Position numbers and translations under genes: made by a program. 64,000 nt of DNA, from contig JAJEKV010000045.1 in assembly GCA_021234155.1 (NCBI GenBank), positions 11,672,050-11,736,049 of the forward strand, read 5' to 3'. Source of the stretch: Isoetes taiwanensis. Its lineage: Eukaryota > Streptophyta > Lycopodiopsida > Isoetales > Isoetaceae. Positions 1 through 14,664 of this stretch are shown piece after piece. Every line of letters starts with the position of its first letter. Within the stretch, counting starts at the first letter, position 1. The notes below the pieces were generated by a model, which worked only from the letters and a program-made list of their open reading frames with translations, searched no databases and was not told the DNA's origin.

Positions 1-3000
1 TGCGGGGTTACGTATTGCTGTATCTATTTTCGGTTTTTTTAGTACAACTCAAGAATTGCTTGGTTTCCCAATTGCGTGAAAGGTGAACAATATATGGTTG
101 GTATACAAAACCACTGAGGATTATTGGAGTCATCTCTTTCATTTCTAGAAGTTTGCAAAACACCCTCGTGAAGCAAGCTACCAAGAACAAATAAACCGAC
201 AAACATTCAGATATACAGGAGAAGCATTGCATCGTGCAAAGATCGCAATTCTCAACTTTCCTCATAACCATATCATATTTCCTCGCCTTTGTTGTCTTTG
301 TTGCTCTAGAAAAGAATAGTTCAACACTTGAGAGGCCAATGTATCCCGTAGATGTTAGACTTCACTTCACTACCAAAGACTTGAACTTTGAAAATTATTC
401 AATGTCCAAAATGAATTCAACGCGGTTCGCATTGTGCTTGGCAAAGAGTATAGAGTATTATTGGTTCTCAACGACAAAACCAACTAAATAAAACAAAAGC
501 AGCAAAGCCAAGAGAGCCAACCCGATAATGTGATGCTAATAATATACGCCCGTATCAGACATTGTCATTTAAATATTTTGTAATAGCCTTGTGCATAATT
601 GGAACCAACTCCAATATATTTTGCAACTATGACATACAAAACCTATTTCTCAACAACTCCATTTTCGAATTATTGGGGCATATCTGGAGATAGGTTTCTC
701 ATGGTGTGTGACACTGCTTCAATTTGCTTGGCACCGCATGTAGCCGATGGTTTATGCATTAAAAATAAGGTAAGATTTCACCAGTAATCTATAAATTGTC
801 CCATTATTTTTGCTTGCCTTTCTGCGTAGTAGAGCATGATGACAATGATCGCCGGGCTTTTAATATTCTCAAGCTTCCATATATGATTTCAGTCTCGCGA
901 AAAATTGGTATTGCTTTCTTTTGTCCCTGCTTTCTTATATATATGATTTCTTTAGCCTCTCTGCAAAAATTGGTATTGTTGTTGACAAATATCGACAAAG
1001 ATTGAAAAGATGACCGCTGCATGGAAAGGCCTCAACGTTGCCAAACACGATGAAGATTCTACAAAGAGTAAATATTAGAATGACTCGAGAATCCAAGACT
1101 CCCCAAACAATGAAAACTTTATTTCCTTTAAGTGTGTCATAAGTTACAAACCGGTATTCCATGTTATATAGTAGAACCATGTCATGGGACTCCATCAAAT
1201 TCCATTCTCCTATGTTTCGTCAGTCAAAAAGTGCAGCAGTAATAATAAACCTGCTCTTTCCTCTCACTGCGATTTTTTCTGGCACGTTCGGGCCGTGATG
1301 CCGGCAGAAAATTGCAAAGGCAGCTCCAAATTCTAAGTCACATCACTATTGCCGAGGAAATGACATTGCCAAAGAACCGGATAGAAGGAAATAGGTTACA
1401 ACCGCCATTTTAGGAGGGTCGAGACCGCTGGTTGGCATTACTGTGCACACCGCGAAAAGAAAACAGGATCATCAAGATAGAGATTAAGCACGTGACAGAA
1501 AAAATTCGTTTACTGGATAGCATTGACATTACCGCTAATTTAATTAGAAAACAAATAACTACAACTTATTGATATATGATTACCATGCAAATAACCTTGG
1601 AAGCGTAGAAAGGAAATACATACCGATCAACAGTGCAAGAGTAGCAACTCCAAAGAAAATCACGAGCCAGTTGCCTTCATGTTCTTTTGATAGTAGTTGT
1701 TGAATGCATAAGAAGCATGAGCGCCTAAATATCGTGAAAATAGCAACTCTTTCCAAGCTGAATAAGCTGGAAAGCACCGCCCTTGACCACATGCATATCA
1801 AGAGCAGCCCGCAAGCCGCTTGGAGCTAATCCCTGCTTGGCAATGCACCGTTCTCACAAGAGAAATGTTGACCGCTAGTAGCCCGCTCCCCGTGTGGTAT
1901 CGAGTATGTCAGGTGTTTGGTCCGACAATACCATAGTTCTTTCCTAAATAGGTTCTCATTTCTTCGATCTTCGCTGAAGATCTCGCATACATAAGTGTTA
2001 TTAGCAATTCCTGTGCTTGGCATAGACACCATCTCCCGTAAAACCGGCTGCAAGATCGGGCTATACAATGAGTAGGATAGCATCCCCATTACCAAGACAT
2101 ACAAGCATACAACTTGCATTCGGCTGTGGGAAAGAAATAAGAATTTGAAACAATGTGCACTTACCAAGTTGTCTCCAAACACACATTGCCTCGCTAGTAG
2201 AGCTTCGCTTTTATGAGACTCCAGGGAGACTAACACTCCCCAGGGAGACTCTATATACCTGCCTCCATGATTCTTATCTCTAAGGCAACATTGTTCAAAT
2301 TTCTCGTGAAGTTGCCCTCGCTTTCCATTTCTTTGATATGCATTGTTGTAAGGTTGTTGACACTTTCATCACGCCCCGAATCCATTCACATCCCGGCCAG
2401 ATTTCACCACAGCAAGAAATTCGCTATCTCGGTAAAGATTGTTGCCACCCATTCTTTAAAAATATATTATTTCTAGTGCTTCTTGCTGCAACGAACATTC
2501 CAAAACTTGATTGACACTCACATCATTGTAGTAATGCATTATGAGCATCTACCTTATTGCCCCCAAGCAAAGCAGCCTACTGAAGAAAGGCGAATTTTAA
2601 GCGGCTAAAATGGACTTTATCGATGTGTGAACTTCCTCTAATTACAATTCAATAAAAATTGAAAAGTCAATCCTTCCCCACGAAAACTAAACACATAGTA
2701 ATTCCCGGTATTAGGATTATCGATTCCACCGCAGCAGTCACGCATTAAAGAAGAAAAAGGTTGTGCAAACATATTGAGGTCCCACCGCAATTCTTACAGG
2801 TTTGTTGTTCAAGCTTTGTGATGACAAATCGGGCAACCTTCAAGTAGAGATCCGTGCCTAAGCTACGATTTGCACAACATGTATTATATGCCAACATCGC
2901 GGATAAAATAAACCTCGAGAAAAATCCCTCGCAACCTAGTATACAAAGGCACGCTTAGTACTGGATGTTTCAGATTCACATGTAGGTCAAACCGCTGCGT

Positions 3001-3163
3001 TTGTATCCAAGCCTAATAAATTTATCAAAGATTGGATAGAAGAATCGTGAGACCATATATCCATATATTCCACGCCGAAATTAGGGGTTTTAGGGGCCCT
3101 CAAGAATTTGACAGCCGTGAAAGGTAATAAAGCATTACTGGAAGAAACCCCAGCAAGTGCCAT
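1..3163 (-). pseudogene. Decayed X8-domain (GH17-type) gene, copy 1; runs off the left edge
   Basis: This copy aligns along its length with 14,665-17,863. The likely start codon is at 3,161-3,163 and opens MALAGVSSSNALL, a signal-peptide-like segment. Remnants of an X8 carbohydrate-binding domain lie on the minus strand at about 1,590-1,870, but the reading frame is lost: the conserved GSCDF cysteine is deleted and the ALDYACG and AFNNYYQ motifs fall in different frames. X8 domains bind beta-1,3-glucan (callose) in secreted or GPI-anchored plant wall proteins and often follow a GH17 glucanase domain. Relative to copy 2, many CTG/CAG trinucleotides appear here as CG-containing strings, often with an indel. 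The gene is non-functional as read, either through decay or through sequence error. Confidence 0.55.
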
Positions 3164-4922
3164 CTTAGAAACCTCCGCTTTGAAACTAAACGAAACGCGA
3201 GGAAGCTATCAATGAGATGCCGGAAGTGCCACCGTAATCCCATTCTATACGCGGATGCATCAATAGTCACGAAAGCATGGTAACCTGGCAACCTGTTTTC
3301 TATTTCACCTGACCTTGGCGATCTCCATCTCCAAACCTCCTACCGCCATAGCCAAAAAGAGAGCGAGCCGTGAGATAGAAGCTTGGAGGTAAAGAACCTT
3401 TACTCCTTTTTCGCCGTCCGCTAAAAGAGTCAACGTCAGCTTTTTTCACAATCAATCCCTCATCATCCCATCCGTGCAAAATCAAACACCGCCGATCTAG
3501 GGCTGGGTCCAACAATGTGAAGATCCCGCTGGATCTAACCACCGTAATGTGGTTCGGTCAATCGTGAAGCGATCCAAAACAATCGTAGCACGGCCTATCC
3601 CAAGTCATCCCAAATATAACTACAAATATAAGCTATAGGACGAGATGTAGAAAAGGAAAACTTGATCCAATACAAGCAGTAAAATATTATCTCTAATATA
3701 TAATTCTAATATGGAGGATTAGGGGCAGCTTAGGGGCAATGATATTGTTATTTTCTTGCTTAGAGTTGGACAGGTGTAAGGTTTTAAAAATAATTAAGGA
3801 CAGAGTGAACGTTTGGTAACTTGACAGCTGGGAGTAATGATATTTTCGGAAACTTCTAGAAGGATCGAGTTTTGAAGGTGGCGCAGGTTCCGGAAGGATC
3901 TAAGGCTATTCCCGAAAGACCTGAGGCTGTTGTCCGAGAAGGTTCTGGAAGGCGGAGCATAGTATAAAAGAACGAGATGAGAAGTTAAACGATTGACGAG
4001 AGGGCGATTGTTAAAGAGCGAATGACTGGTTTGGCGTAGAATTGGGCTGAGAAGGCTGGGTTGTCCTAGGTTGATCGGCGCCTGGTGTGGAGTTTCGCAT
4101 CAGGTAATTGTGTTTGAGTTTCGCATCAGTAAATTGTGTTTCAAAGACGAACACCATGGAATGCGAGAAGCTGTGTTGCCGTGTCTGCTCCTTTCTGGTT
4201 TTTTCGCCTGAGTTTTAGTTATGAGATCCCATTCAGACTGGTACCCATCGTGGGTCGGATTTCAAAGAACCCTGTGTGGAGCGGAAGTGTGAGGAATATT
4301 TGCCCCAAAAAGTCTTATGGCAACAAAGAAAACTGGTTCGGCCTGAATGCCTGTGGATGACTCAATTTGTGATGGCTGGCAATTTGGATCGAATTTGGTC
4401 TGTAAACGTTTATAGCTCCAGAGCACTTATGATGTTTGAATCCAAGCGTATTGTTACAGCAGCATCTAGAATATATGAGCAAAGATCCGAGATAATCCAA
4501 ATAACTTCTTGGATCAAGAGAGCTGGACCAAGAGAGCTTGATAAAGTTCGAAGGTATTTTGATTAAAGATTTTGCCAAATTTTCTAACTGTAAGCATTTC
4601 TCATGGAGATGATATTTGGACATATAGGTGGGTATAGAAACAGGTTCTATAACCGAAATCTATGGTGAATTTAGAACCGGAAAACACAGCTTTGTCATAC
4701 GCTTTGCGTCACCCGCCAGGTCATGTGTTATTTCTTTGCAACAACCATCTATATGCCTTAAAGTTACAAGGTTCTGACGCATTATAAGATTAAAACCACA
4801 GTTGCCGCTAGGACCAGGGTGGTGAAGGTAAAGCATTGTATATTGATGCTGAGGAACATTCAGACCACAACGTCTGCTTCAAATAGCTGAAAGGTGCAAT
4901 GCTTCTCATTCTGGATAATTTT

Positions 4923-4995
4923 GTTACTACTTTTAGGATAAGATGTGTGTTAACATATGTTACTACTTTTAGGATAAGTATGTGTGTTAACATAT
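4923..4995. repeat. Two tandem copies of a 36-37 bp unit
   Basis: The unit starts GTTACTACTTTTAGGATAAG and ends TTAACATAT. It occurs at 4,923-4,958 and 4,959-4,995, differing by one base insertion. Confidence 0.85.
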
Positions 4996-5230
4996 GTTAA
5001 GTTTTACAGGACATGGACTAAATGGTGCAGATGTTCTAGATAATGTCGCCATGCTAGAGCATATAATACCGACTACCAGCAACTTCTATTAGAGGCATCG
5101 ATGATGGCTGAATCAAGGTAATAAGCCTTTCGAAAGTACGATTTGTTATATTGGCACCAAAGAGTGTTTTGTCTCACATGAATTGACATGTTAGGGTTTG
5201 CTCTCATGGTGGTGGATAGTGCAACTGCCC

Positions 5231-5268
5231 TTTACCGCACAGACTTTTCTTTACCGCACAGACTTTTC
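5231..5268. repeat. Two tandem copies of a 19-bp unit
   Basis: TTTACCGCACAGACTTTTC occurs twice head to tail with no mismatch. Confidence 0.85.
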
Positions 5269-6499
5269 TGCGGTTTGGATTACTGATATTAGCAGATTCA
5301 GCACTCGAAAAAAATCATAAAATAATTTAACGTTTTGGTCGATTTTGTTTGCTGCGATTATGTGGAATGAAGTTATGGATGTGTTTAGTTAAAGCGACCA
5401 TAGTCTGAACCCATTGCTTCCTTCTAAGCTATCCTTCAATAGGCAAATGAAGACAAAGAATAGAATTGCCAACTATTCATGCTATTCCCTATGATTTAAC
5501 GACAATACCGAATGGCAGATGCTCGCTAAAAAAGCGAAGAAATCACATTAACAAACTCTTTATCACGCATTAACAAACTCTTTAAGTTTCAGTCTGCCTT
5601 GTTGACAGTAACCATTTGCTTTTACCAATGGATCCGATAAATATAGACAATTAAGAACATAATCATGAAGACGACTTAATTCAAGGCACAAAAGAGACTC
5701 GCACCGACGGATAAATCCGTGGATAACATTCGGACGGTCCTAATCTTGCCATCAAATTGTTTCTTACCCTTTCCGTATCTAATTTTCTGAACGGCCGTGG
5801 CTTTGCAACCGTGAATAGAATGGATATGGATACCAAATACTTAAATCTCTACAATTTTGTTTCTTTGGAGAACAATTATGACTGAAAGTTAATGGGCATT
5901 TATTTATGTTGAATCTAAATTTGAATTGTTTGTTACCAGACAGCCATTTTGTGAGGATCCGTAAAGAAAAGATCTGTTTACTATTTTCATAATTGGGGAT
6001 TCATTTTGATAATTCTTCCATTTTTATGCAGCCAGATTATCTGGTTTGAGATTTAAATCTATTGGATTTCTCTATCATATGAGGAGACAAGATTAGATTG
6101 TACGTTAGATACGTTGATAATAACATTAAAGATTGAACGATAGTTGACTATCATTAGTCCAAGTTGACCACTAATAAACTCAAGCCAAAGTCGGAGAAGG
6201 TGCAAGATAAATGCTATATGGATACTATAGTGAGAAATTTGAAGGTTGTTTTAAGAAAAGGAGAAATATCCCTCTAACTAAAGAATAATGGCTAACAATT
6301 CTATTATTGCCATGTCCCAATCTGGCTTTGTTATTGTTATTTCTCTATGTGATCCATTCTCCACAGCAATGAATACATTTTAAGCTTGCATTTGCATCAA
6401 ACTTGTACCACAAGCATTTTTCCTTCGAAGAAAAATTTAGCAATTTTATTATTCTATTCTATTGCATCATTATTAATCGACATAGATGTAAGCAAAGGT

Positions 6500-6552
6500 G
6501 TTATGCATGGTATTATCGTGACTTACTACATGCATTATGCATGGTATTATCG
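6500..6552. repeat. Repeat of TTATGCATGGTATTATCG with a 34-bp period
   Basis: The 18-mer occurs at 6,501-6,518 and 6,535-6,552 with a related spacer, suggesting a local tandem duplication. Confidence 0.75.
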
Positions 6553-8052
6553 ACTCTACTACACGCACTAGATAATTAGATAGTGCCACAATTATTAGCA
6601 TAGATGCAAATGGTATCGCTTTATAAAGATAGTTACTTTAAACTCCTCGTGGCACATGTGCACTTACTAAAAACTGATTAACCAAGCATAAGGTCAGCCA
6701 CGACAAATCTTTGTAATTATAACTATTATGGTGCTCCATCGATGGGCTGTTGTTAGAATTATGGGGTCTTCAAGATTCCGACCGTGGTAGCCCTTTATGA
6801 CTCCAAAGTTCGCCAAAAGGCTATTTTCTCAAGGGTATCGAGAAATTTTGACGCCATGGTTTAGTAGAGCCCGCTATAGATGAAAAATAAAAATTAGCCA
6901 ACTTTTCACAAACAAACTTCACCCACTCTTGCAAATTACCACATCCACTACACCGTATAACTAAGGATTCTACTTTATCCCTCTAATTCCTCCTTCCTCT
7001 AAGATTTCTTAAGGATTCAATATTCTTAGGGCTTCATAACCTATCCGCTCCATATCCATCCGTGTACATATGATACCTGCTATTATTTTTGTAGTCATCG
7101 GTGGTTTCACTTCCAAGGATGCATCATATTACTTTACGCATCTTCCTTTGAATAGATTTGTTTTATCTACAATGATAAGCCACGCTCATTTGCACTGTGG
7201 TATTGCATCATGCAATTATAATTATAATGTGTTTGTGTCCTTTATTAACATGGATGCTATGAATAAAATTTCACCCCTCTAATTGCACTGAAAAATGAAG
7301 ACACCTCAAATCTTGGCAAAATAATACACACATGATTCGCCTAGATTTCTATAAAACATTCGCGGTTCAGGAAAAACATTCACGATAACTAATCTTTGCA
7401 ACCTATTATTCCTCATCAATCTTCTAAATTATGCTTAGACAAATTTGGCCTTTAAGGGCAACCCCGACTGACCTTGCTTATTGAAGGTGCTTCCTACTAA
7501 AATGAATTAAATCTCAAGAAGGTAAGGGTGATCTCCTACTTGCTTCCGGGTCAGTTCTTTAGGACCGCCAAAGTAAAACTTGTCGGGCACAACCTCGAAA
7601 AGCTCTTGAGTCCTGTGGTTGGGATCTACCTCCATAAGGGTTTGTCACAACATAGGGCTTGTTTTCAAGTAGTTGCTTCATTCTCAATCGCCATTTCATA
7701 ATGGTTGTACGTGTTACTAAAATGTTGAGATGAAATTAAACTTGTATGCCATTACTGACAACTTGAACCAACACAAATAATTGTAAACCTGTTATGTTGG
7801 GTTTCTAGTATCATATATTAAAAGTGGCCTTTATCTATGTGGAAACGTATCGTAGTATATGCTTTGTCTCTAGAGTTACCTATAAATAATGAAGGTAATA
7901 GTGGTAGTTACTTTGTCCTTGAGGGAGCTATTTATTACGTAGAGCCTTTTTGCCAAGTCCAAAAACACCAAGAATTAATCATGCCACGCTTATATAAATG
8001 GGAAACAATCTATTGCTAATGTGGCAACAATCCAACAAGAAAGACGAGATTG

Positions 8053-8113
8053 AGTGATTCTATTTTACCTTAGTTTATTAGCAAGTGATTTTATTTGCCT
8101 TAGTTTATTAGTA
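8053..8113. repeat. Two tandem copies of a unit of about 31 bp
   Basis: AAGTGATTTTATTTGCCTTA and GAGTGATTCTATTTTACCTT, each followed by GTTTATTAG, lie head to tail. Confidence 0.7.
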
Positions 8114-11100
8114 AGAAACATAACAAGAGAGGTTAGGAACGAATCCCGCCTTCACAAAGTAGTTCCCAAGAATGCACTCTAGAATACCCAAAAAATAATG
8201 CCGCGGTTACATGAAAATATTATGAGGGATCATCGAACAACAACAAGGTGTAGGAATAGAAACATGCAAAATTATTATTACTTTGCTCACTTACAGTACC
8301 AAGAGAATAAGCAAAACGCCTTTTCAAGTCTCTTTAAACAGCTTGTTGTACAAAAACACAAAGATTTATTGTAATAAGGTCAACATAGTTTGTAAAAGCA
8401 AGATTTGATTGCGTTATTGAGATCATTTGTGAACATGTTATCAACATGTGTAATCCAATGGTGCTCGCTACCGGGCATAAGTTGAGGCTAGAATGTTGGG
8501 ATGCAATGTGAAAGCATGCTAATAATCCAAGTTTGTATCCTTTATTATAACAAACTTTCCAAAGGCTTTAGCCAATAAAACAAGGTGTCACAAGACGGAG
8601 GGTTGCCCTCCATGGCCTGAGAGGAAGTGGCTTCTGTTGTAGCTGCAGAGAATAGAGAGTGTTTGAGTCGAATTGCTATTTTGAAACATCTACATATTTT
8701 GTGAAGGTGATGGCAATGCGATTTTGCATTACCAAGTTCTTTAGGTGTTGAGGTGTTGTTGGATGTTGGAGTAGGATGCGCTGACATATGGACTTTGGGG
8801 GTTTGGAGTGCAAGGTATTACGCTTATGTTTGGTATGGAACTAGGATGGCGTAGGCATAAGGAGAAGTGTAATAAAGGAGAGAACGGATTTACGTTTTGT
8901 GAAGTTGGCTTAAATCGTAGCTTTGAAAGTTATGTTTCGACATTTTATTGAAATTGGTAATTTTAGACAATAGAGTAATTTGAAACCATGATTTTATTAA
9001 TAGGATGATATACATTGGAGTACTTGATAGTTGATAAACATTACTTCCAAAACAATTCTATGAAGAATCTAAAATAGAGGAAGAAGAGGTGTGCAAAAGA
9101 TGTTGCATTTATAAATTGTTTTGCACGGAATTTTGTTTAGGCATGAAGGAAGAATTCAATACTTTAAATTGAAGAGGGTTGCTAAGAATTTAATAGCATG
9201 GAATACATGGAAGTTAAGGCAAAGTAAAGCCGCGGTAAAAATAAGGAAGGGATGTCTTTTGTTGTCGGCAGTTATGGATCATGTTTGAGCCTAGATCCCG
9301 CTGAAGGCAATAATTTGGAGTCCGTGGTTGAGTTGAAATGCATTTACCCGCTCTTCAAGATGCTTTGGCTTAATGATCGAGGATCCGCTTTCATTGTAGC
9401 TAATGCGCCCCAATGGGTAATCGAGAAATTTTATCGCTAAATGCCCTACCATTGTGACATGTAGCTTGTTGGATCCGGTCGATGTTTAACACTGTTAACT
9501 CTTCTGGCCATGTCGCTGCTCCTCGCGACGCGTCGCAGATTGTCCTAAGACTACCTTGTTGCAAAGCATTGCACGCCTTGACAACCTTGTTTCGCTTATA
9601 TTCAATCTAATGTGCCTGATCCGTATTACGCAAGGATGTTTGATTAATGGAGAGCTTATGAAGTAGCGTGTGCTTAAGACAATTTTGGCTTCTTAGTTTT
9701 AGTAGTAGAAGATATACATTGGTATTTTGCGTAATCCAGGCCGCTAAGACTTCATTTGTGAGTTTTGCTACTACATCATCGTTCGGGAACCATAATTCAA
9801 CTTAAACCAACTTGACACCGCCCTCGACAATCTTGAATGCCATTGTAGCTTTTGTAGATGTTAAGCTAGTCCGCCACCGAACGCATTCTGCCTTTAGGGT
9901 CTTGAATAAGATAATGGGTTTATCGGCCCTAAAAGAAAACAAGTCTTTGAGCTTGTCAAACACATGTGCTTGTTCGCCGTAATCCTTTAATTTCAAGCGA
10001 CATTATCCTTTGTCGATCCATCACATCGAAACAAGGAAGAGTCAGATGTTCCTTGACCCCGACAACAGCAACTTTCAGCGTGCTGGACGCGGTATGGGTT
10101 GGTCATGGGTCAAGCATCGATCGCATAGTTTCCAGAATTGCCTGCGGGCAATCATACTATCAAAGGAAAAATAAAGAGCATGATGCATGCATCCTAATTC
10201 ACCATTACAAAGATCAAAATAAATCCGCTGCATGTATTTGTTTACGATATATTTTCTACCCACAAGAAGAATCGCCTTTAGCACAACCGCCGGATTTACT
10301 AACTAGTGAAGTCATTATTATCCGAAAAGAGTGGTTGAATTTAGACTTGAATCGCCTAAAACCGGCCAAACAAGAGCTTTTTGTCTACATGCATCGGGCT
10401 ACCTAACCTAATAAGAATCTTGCATCATTATGTATTTACCCTATCAGTAAGTCTAGGGCCTCGCGGAAGGCAAGCCTAATATTAAGTAGATCCTATAGCA
10501 GCACTCCACACTTTACTTGCAACATGGCTACAACATAATGTTATCTCAATGAGAATTTAATAGAAGATATCGACATAAGAAGATGAGATGAAATAATTAT
10601 TCATCCGAAAGTAGTTCAGGATTGATAGTGGGAAAAAGTGATACTAATGAGGTGACAACATCTAAGTTTAGGAATGATATACCATATTATTTCTATATTA
10701 TATGCTTTCAGTCATTAAGTGAATCAAGAAAAAACACGCAGCTAGGGGATCTTCACTTACCATATAAACCGGCCATGCAACTAGCCAAGTAGTCTTGTCA
10801 AATATCTTCATTGGCTAATCCATCCTCGACTTTTTACACGTGTTGAGTGACTTCTTTCACACTTCACACTGCGACACTATAGAGTCCGGATCCCACGCTA
10901 TTCATTTAACTCGGTCCGGCCAATACCCCCTCCGGGTGAATGGGCCCATTCTCCTCTACAACCACGCGGAACTATGATATTACCAACACGTAAAGCCGGT
11001 AACGTATTACTTGAAGAGCTCAAGCATCAACAATGTACAAAGAAAACAAAGAAATAGACATCATATATTCACCTCTCTTACCTTAATGTGCAAGCCTTTT

Positions 11101-13361
11101 TCATGCATTCAAAGTAACAACTATACATAAGCTAAAAATTTTTGATGCCCCCGCTTCTATTTTCAAACTTATCATATCCTTCACCTTCCACCTCAGTGGC
11201 CAGCAAAAACTAGTGTATGAGAGTGTAGCCCATGCCGGCTGATTTTCCTTAGTTAAATCCACTTGTGGCATGTCAACAAAAATGGTTACTATCCCAAGCA
11301 TTCCTACCCAAGATCAATAGAGACCAAAGCATACCTTGCAAAAGAATCATGCAGCTTATATTCTCTCAGACACATCCTTTCAAGAAATTTAAGAATCAAT
11401 TTTGTTTCTGAACATCAAAGATTCTCACTTCATGCCATAACCTGTGGTATTTGATCAACCGCATTAGGTAAACTATTATAGACTGGGCATGTACCTCATT
11501 TTCCATGCCACGCACCGCTAAGCAAAGCCGAAGGAAAAATGCATCCGCAGAAATGATGGAAGGCCTTCGCCCAGTCCTCACGACAATGCAACTATGAGGG
11601 GATGATAAAGGCGTATTAGGTTTCTCGCTTTGCGCCCAATCATGCCACATATTTTCATAATGCTCGAAGGTGGCTCCTCACCGGTTTTATGCCCCTTTGC
11701 TGCATGTTTTCAAAAATACTTAAGGGCAAGAATACCGTCACAATGGCCGCATATGCGCAAAGAATGATAGAACCACATGGCAATTTCAAAATATTTCATG
11801 TGCCTCCCTCCGTGCCGTGGACATTTCACATACATATCAACAAGAGGTTACCCACAATGTCTAGTTGAACTCCATTTTCAATAGCCCTCATGTTGCATAT
11901 GTGCAATTGCGCATACCGCGCCACCAAATCACCCACTAATTCATCACATCAAGCCTTTAGCAAATATAGTTCCCTCGATCAGCCGATGAAGCTCGCAACC
12001 TTTCAAAGTCAATTGCTCTCTGCTTTTGGTAGTTCCTTTAAAATAGGTTGCCGCGATTCTCGCATTTAGCAATACAATTGGATAATGGAAATGCATAGAA
12101 TCAAGGGAACAAAACCCCGAATGACCTTTTACTCTTTAAAACTCTATTTCTTCAAGAATTTCTAATACGTAGAAAAACGGTCAAAGCATCAAGATGCAAG
12201 AACAATATTAGGGGAATTGTGTTATGATCAAATATAGAATTAATTGACCCCATGGTCCATAAAGTTCATTTCCTACAAATCAAAGGTTTCACCGAGTTCT
12301 CCGTGATAGCCCCGATTACCTCATAGTCCTGCTTTGATGAGTTTGTCGCAACTAGTGCGTTCCGCTTCTTAATATCCGACTCGATTAATCTTTAGCAAGG
12401 TTTTCCAACAAGCTTGCGTGAGAAGCACTGTGTCTACGCGTAACTTCAATGAATCTACAATCGCCACTACAGACCAAATACCCATAATATTCCTAGGGAA
12501 AAGAAACAAAAAATGATGAGACCAAGTTGTATCAACAAGAATTTGTAGAAGCCGGATTTGTTAAAGTAAATTAACATAGAGGGTTTGATTAATGCTTCTC
12601 CTTGTTCACATCACGTATAAAGAAGATCAACCCAAGAGTAGTGTGAAGTCGCTATTATTCTATTGCATTGATGGTACTTCCAGACGGATCCCCGCATCAC
12701 CGCAGACAATGTATCACCGGGCATCAGGCTCCTTTTGGCTAGGTGAAAATAATCAAGTAACTGCTTGGCTTTTATTCCGTGAAATCTTTCCACTCACATT
12801 TTGACAAGATGGATTCTCTCAAGGGATGAAGACACGTACCTTAAATGCCATTTCGTTTCCTTTGACGCTCCTAGCGTACCGCTTTCAAGGAGCAAAATAA
12901 TCAAGATAGTTTTAAAGGCCAAACACCACTGACTTGAGCATTCCATCGTGATGTGGATGTTGAGAATCATTCCAATACCATGTAATTCGAAGTTTTCTAC
13001 TAACTTCCAAGAATTGGGCTATGTACCTGAAAAGCTATGGCCTTCAAGTAGTCGGACAATATGTAATCTTGCATTTGCAACCATGCATCTTCCGCAAGCA
13101 TTTACACCAATGGGAACAAATGAAGTTGTCACCCAAAATCTCACGGGCCGTCTAACAATTAAGCAAGGAGCATGGAAAAGAGTCGCGAATCCAAAGAATT
13201 TCACTTTATGCAGACCCTGCTGTACAAGAAGTACAAATTGTAAGAATATTAAAGCATAAAGCAATAAGTATAAATATTTTGTAACAATTGGTAATCTGCA
13301 TCATGCTCTAAGTCCGCCTAGATTTCCATGTGAATGAAAGATATGGCCTCTCCAAATAATT

Positions 13362-13442
13362 ATGTGTAATCCGAGATATGCAAACCATGTGGTTCCAAAT
13401 TGCTTAATGTGTAATCCTGAATGTGTAAACCATGTGGTTCCG
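13362..13442. repeat. Two imperfect tandem copies of a unit of about 40 bp
   Basis: Both units start ATGTGTAATCC and end AAACCATGTGGTTCC, with small indels in between. Confidence 0.7.
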
Positions 13443-14664
13443 CTTATTATACCGCTGAGAACAAACAGAAAGTAACACGTAAGTCTCTTCTATTGACAGT
13501 GTTGCTGTTCTACAACAAGCATAAATTGTATGGTTATTATGATAAGCTGTGTATGATATCCATAATGAAATAAGAGATGAAAACAAAGGCCTTCTCTTGA
13601 TGGCGCATGGATGTACATTAATAGCAGGACAATCAACATAGAAAAGCAATACATCTAAGAACAAATGAAAACAAACATCAACAAGGCATGATAGTCACCC
13701 CATTTTGTTGCTAAATATATAGATCGGCAAGCATTATTGTTTTTCCCCGGCCATGTTACAAGAACAAGCCTAATCTTATGACAACCATGTCAATAACATC
13801 TCGCTTCAAAAAGATGTTTCTTCATAATTCGGATCAAAGAAGTAATTTTTTCTAACCTCTATTATACTTTTCGAAAGCAACAGCTTCCTTTTTCCATTGT
13901 TTGAGTTCCCTATTTCTCCATTGTTTATCTACATAAATTTTAGTAGGGGTCGGTTACTCAGTAAATCCTAATATAAGCTCCTCAGATTATTCCTAAATTA
14001 GAGAAGAGAAGCATCAACAAGAAATCATAAGATTCACATCTCATTTACCGTCGCAACACTACCACCTGAAGATTGAGAAAGAAAGGACCTTGAATATGGT
14101 CTTCAAGTCCGACTTCCGTGATTTCTGCGGTTTTTAAGAAGACCCCATCCTTTTGGCCAACGGAATTCTAGACAATTCTAATAAAATTATACATACCCAT
14201 TCATTGGCCATAGCTCGCCATCTTTCCTCGATTCATCCCCAAATCTCACAAATCCATATCCTTCGACGATCCCCGCCCGACGATTGAAACGCCGATGCTC
14301 GCTGCTACATCTCGTCATTTCAAGAAATGAGACCTCGGGTTTAATCACTAGCCACAGAAATAGGAGGTTTTAGGTACACTGAAGATATCCCAGAAATATT
14401 CAAGAATATACCTAGGATACGCCAAAAGCCCACATAAACAAGGGTTTGCCTCTAGGCAAACCCAAAACCTAGCTCCTAATATTAGATAGCGTTGAACTCA
14501 ACTTCTAAGTTTATCTCTATTTTGCTTTTTATGTTTTTATTCGATATTAAAAGTCCCCGCTGTTTTATTCATGATAAAGTCGACCAATTGAATTTCATCG
14601 GAATATGAGTGGATCAGCTTCTAATTCAAGATATCCATATAGTATATGGACCATGCATAACTCT

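Larger units (their letters stand above)
3540..14660. other. Long AT-rich stretch without a supportable gene
   Basis: About 11 kb between the two X8-gene copies. I found only short open frames without recognisable domains, no rRNA or tRNA, and no coding retroelement. A possible TATA (TATAAAAG) lies near 3,963 without a convincing gene after it. The stretch contains several two-copy tandem repeats, listed separately. It probably consists of old, unrecognisable mobile DNA. Confidence 0.5.

Noticed and set aside
9802-10406. Overlapping frames of 146 and 69 codons as a gene
   Set aside because: No domain, no conserved partner, unusual composition and no promoter or splice signals. They are probably chance frames.
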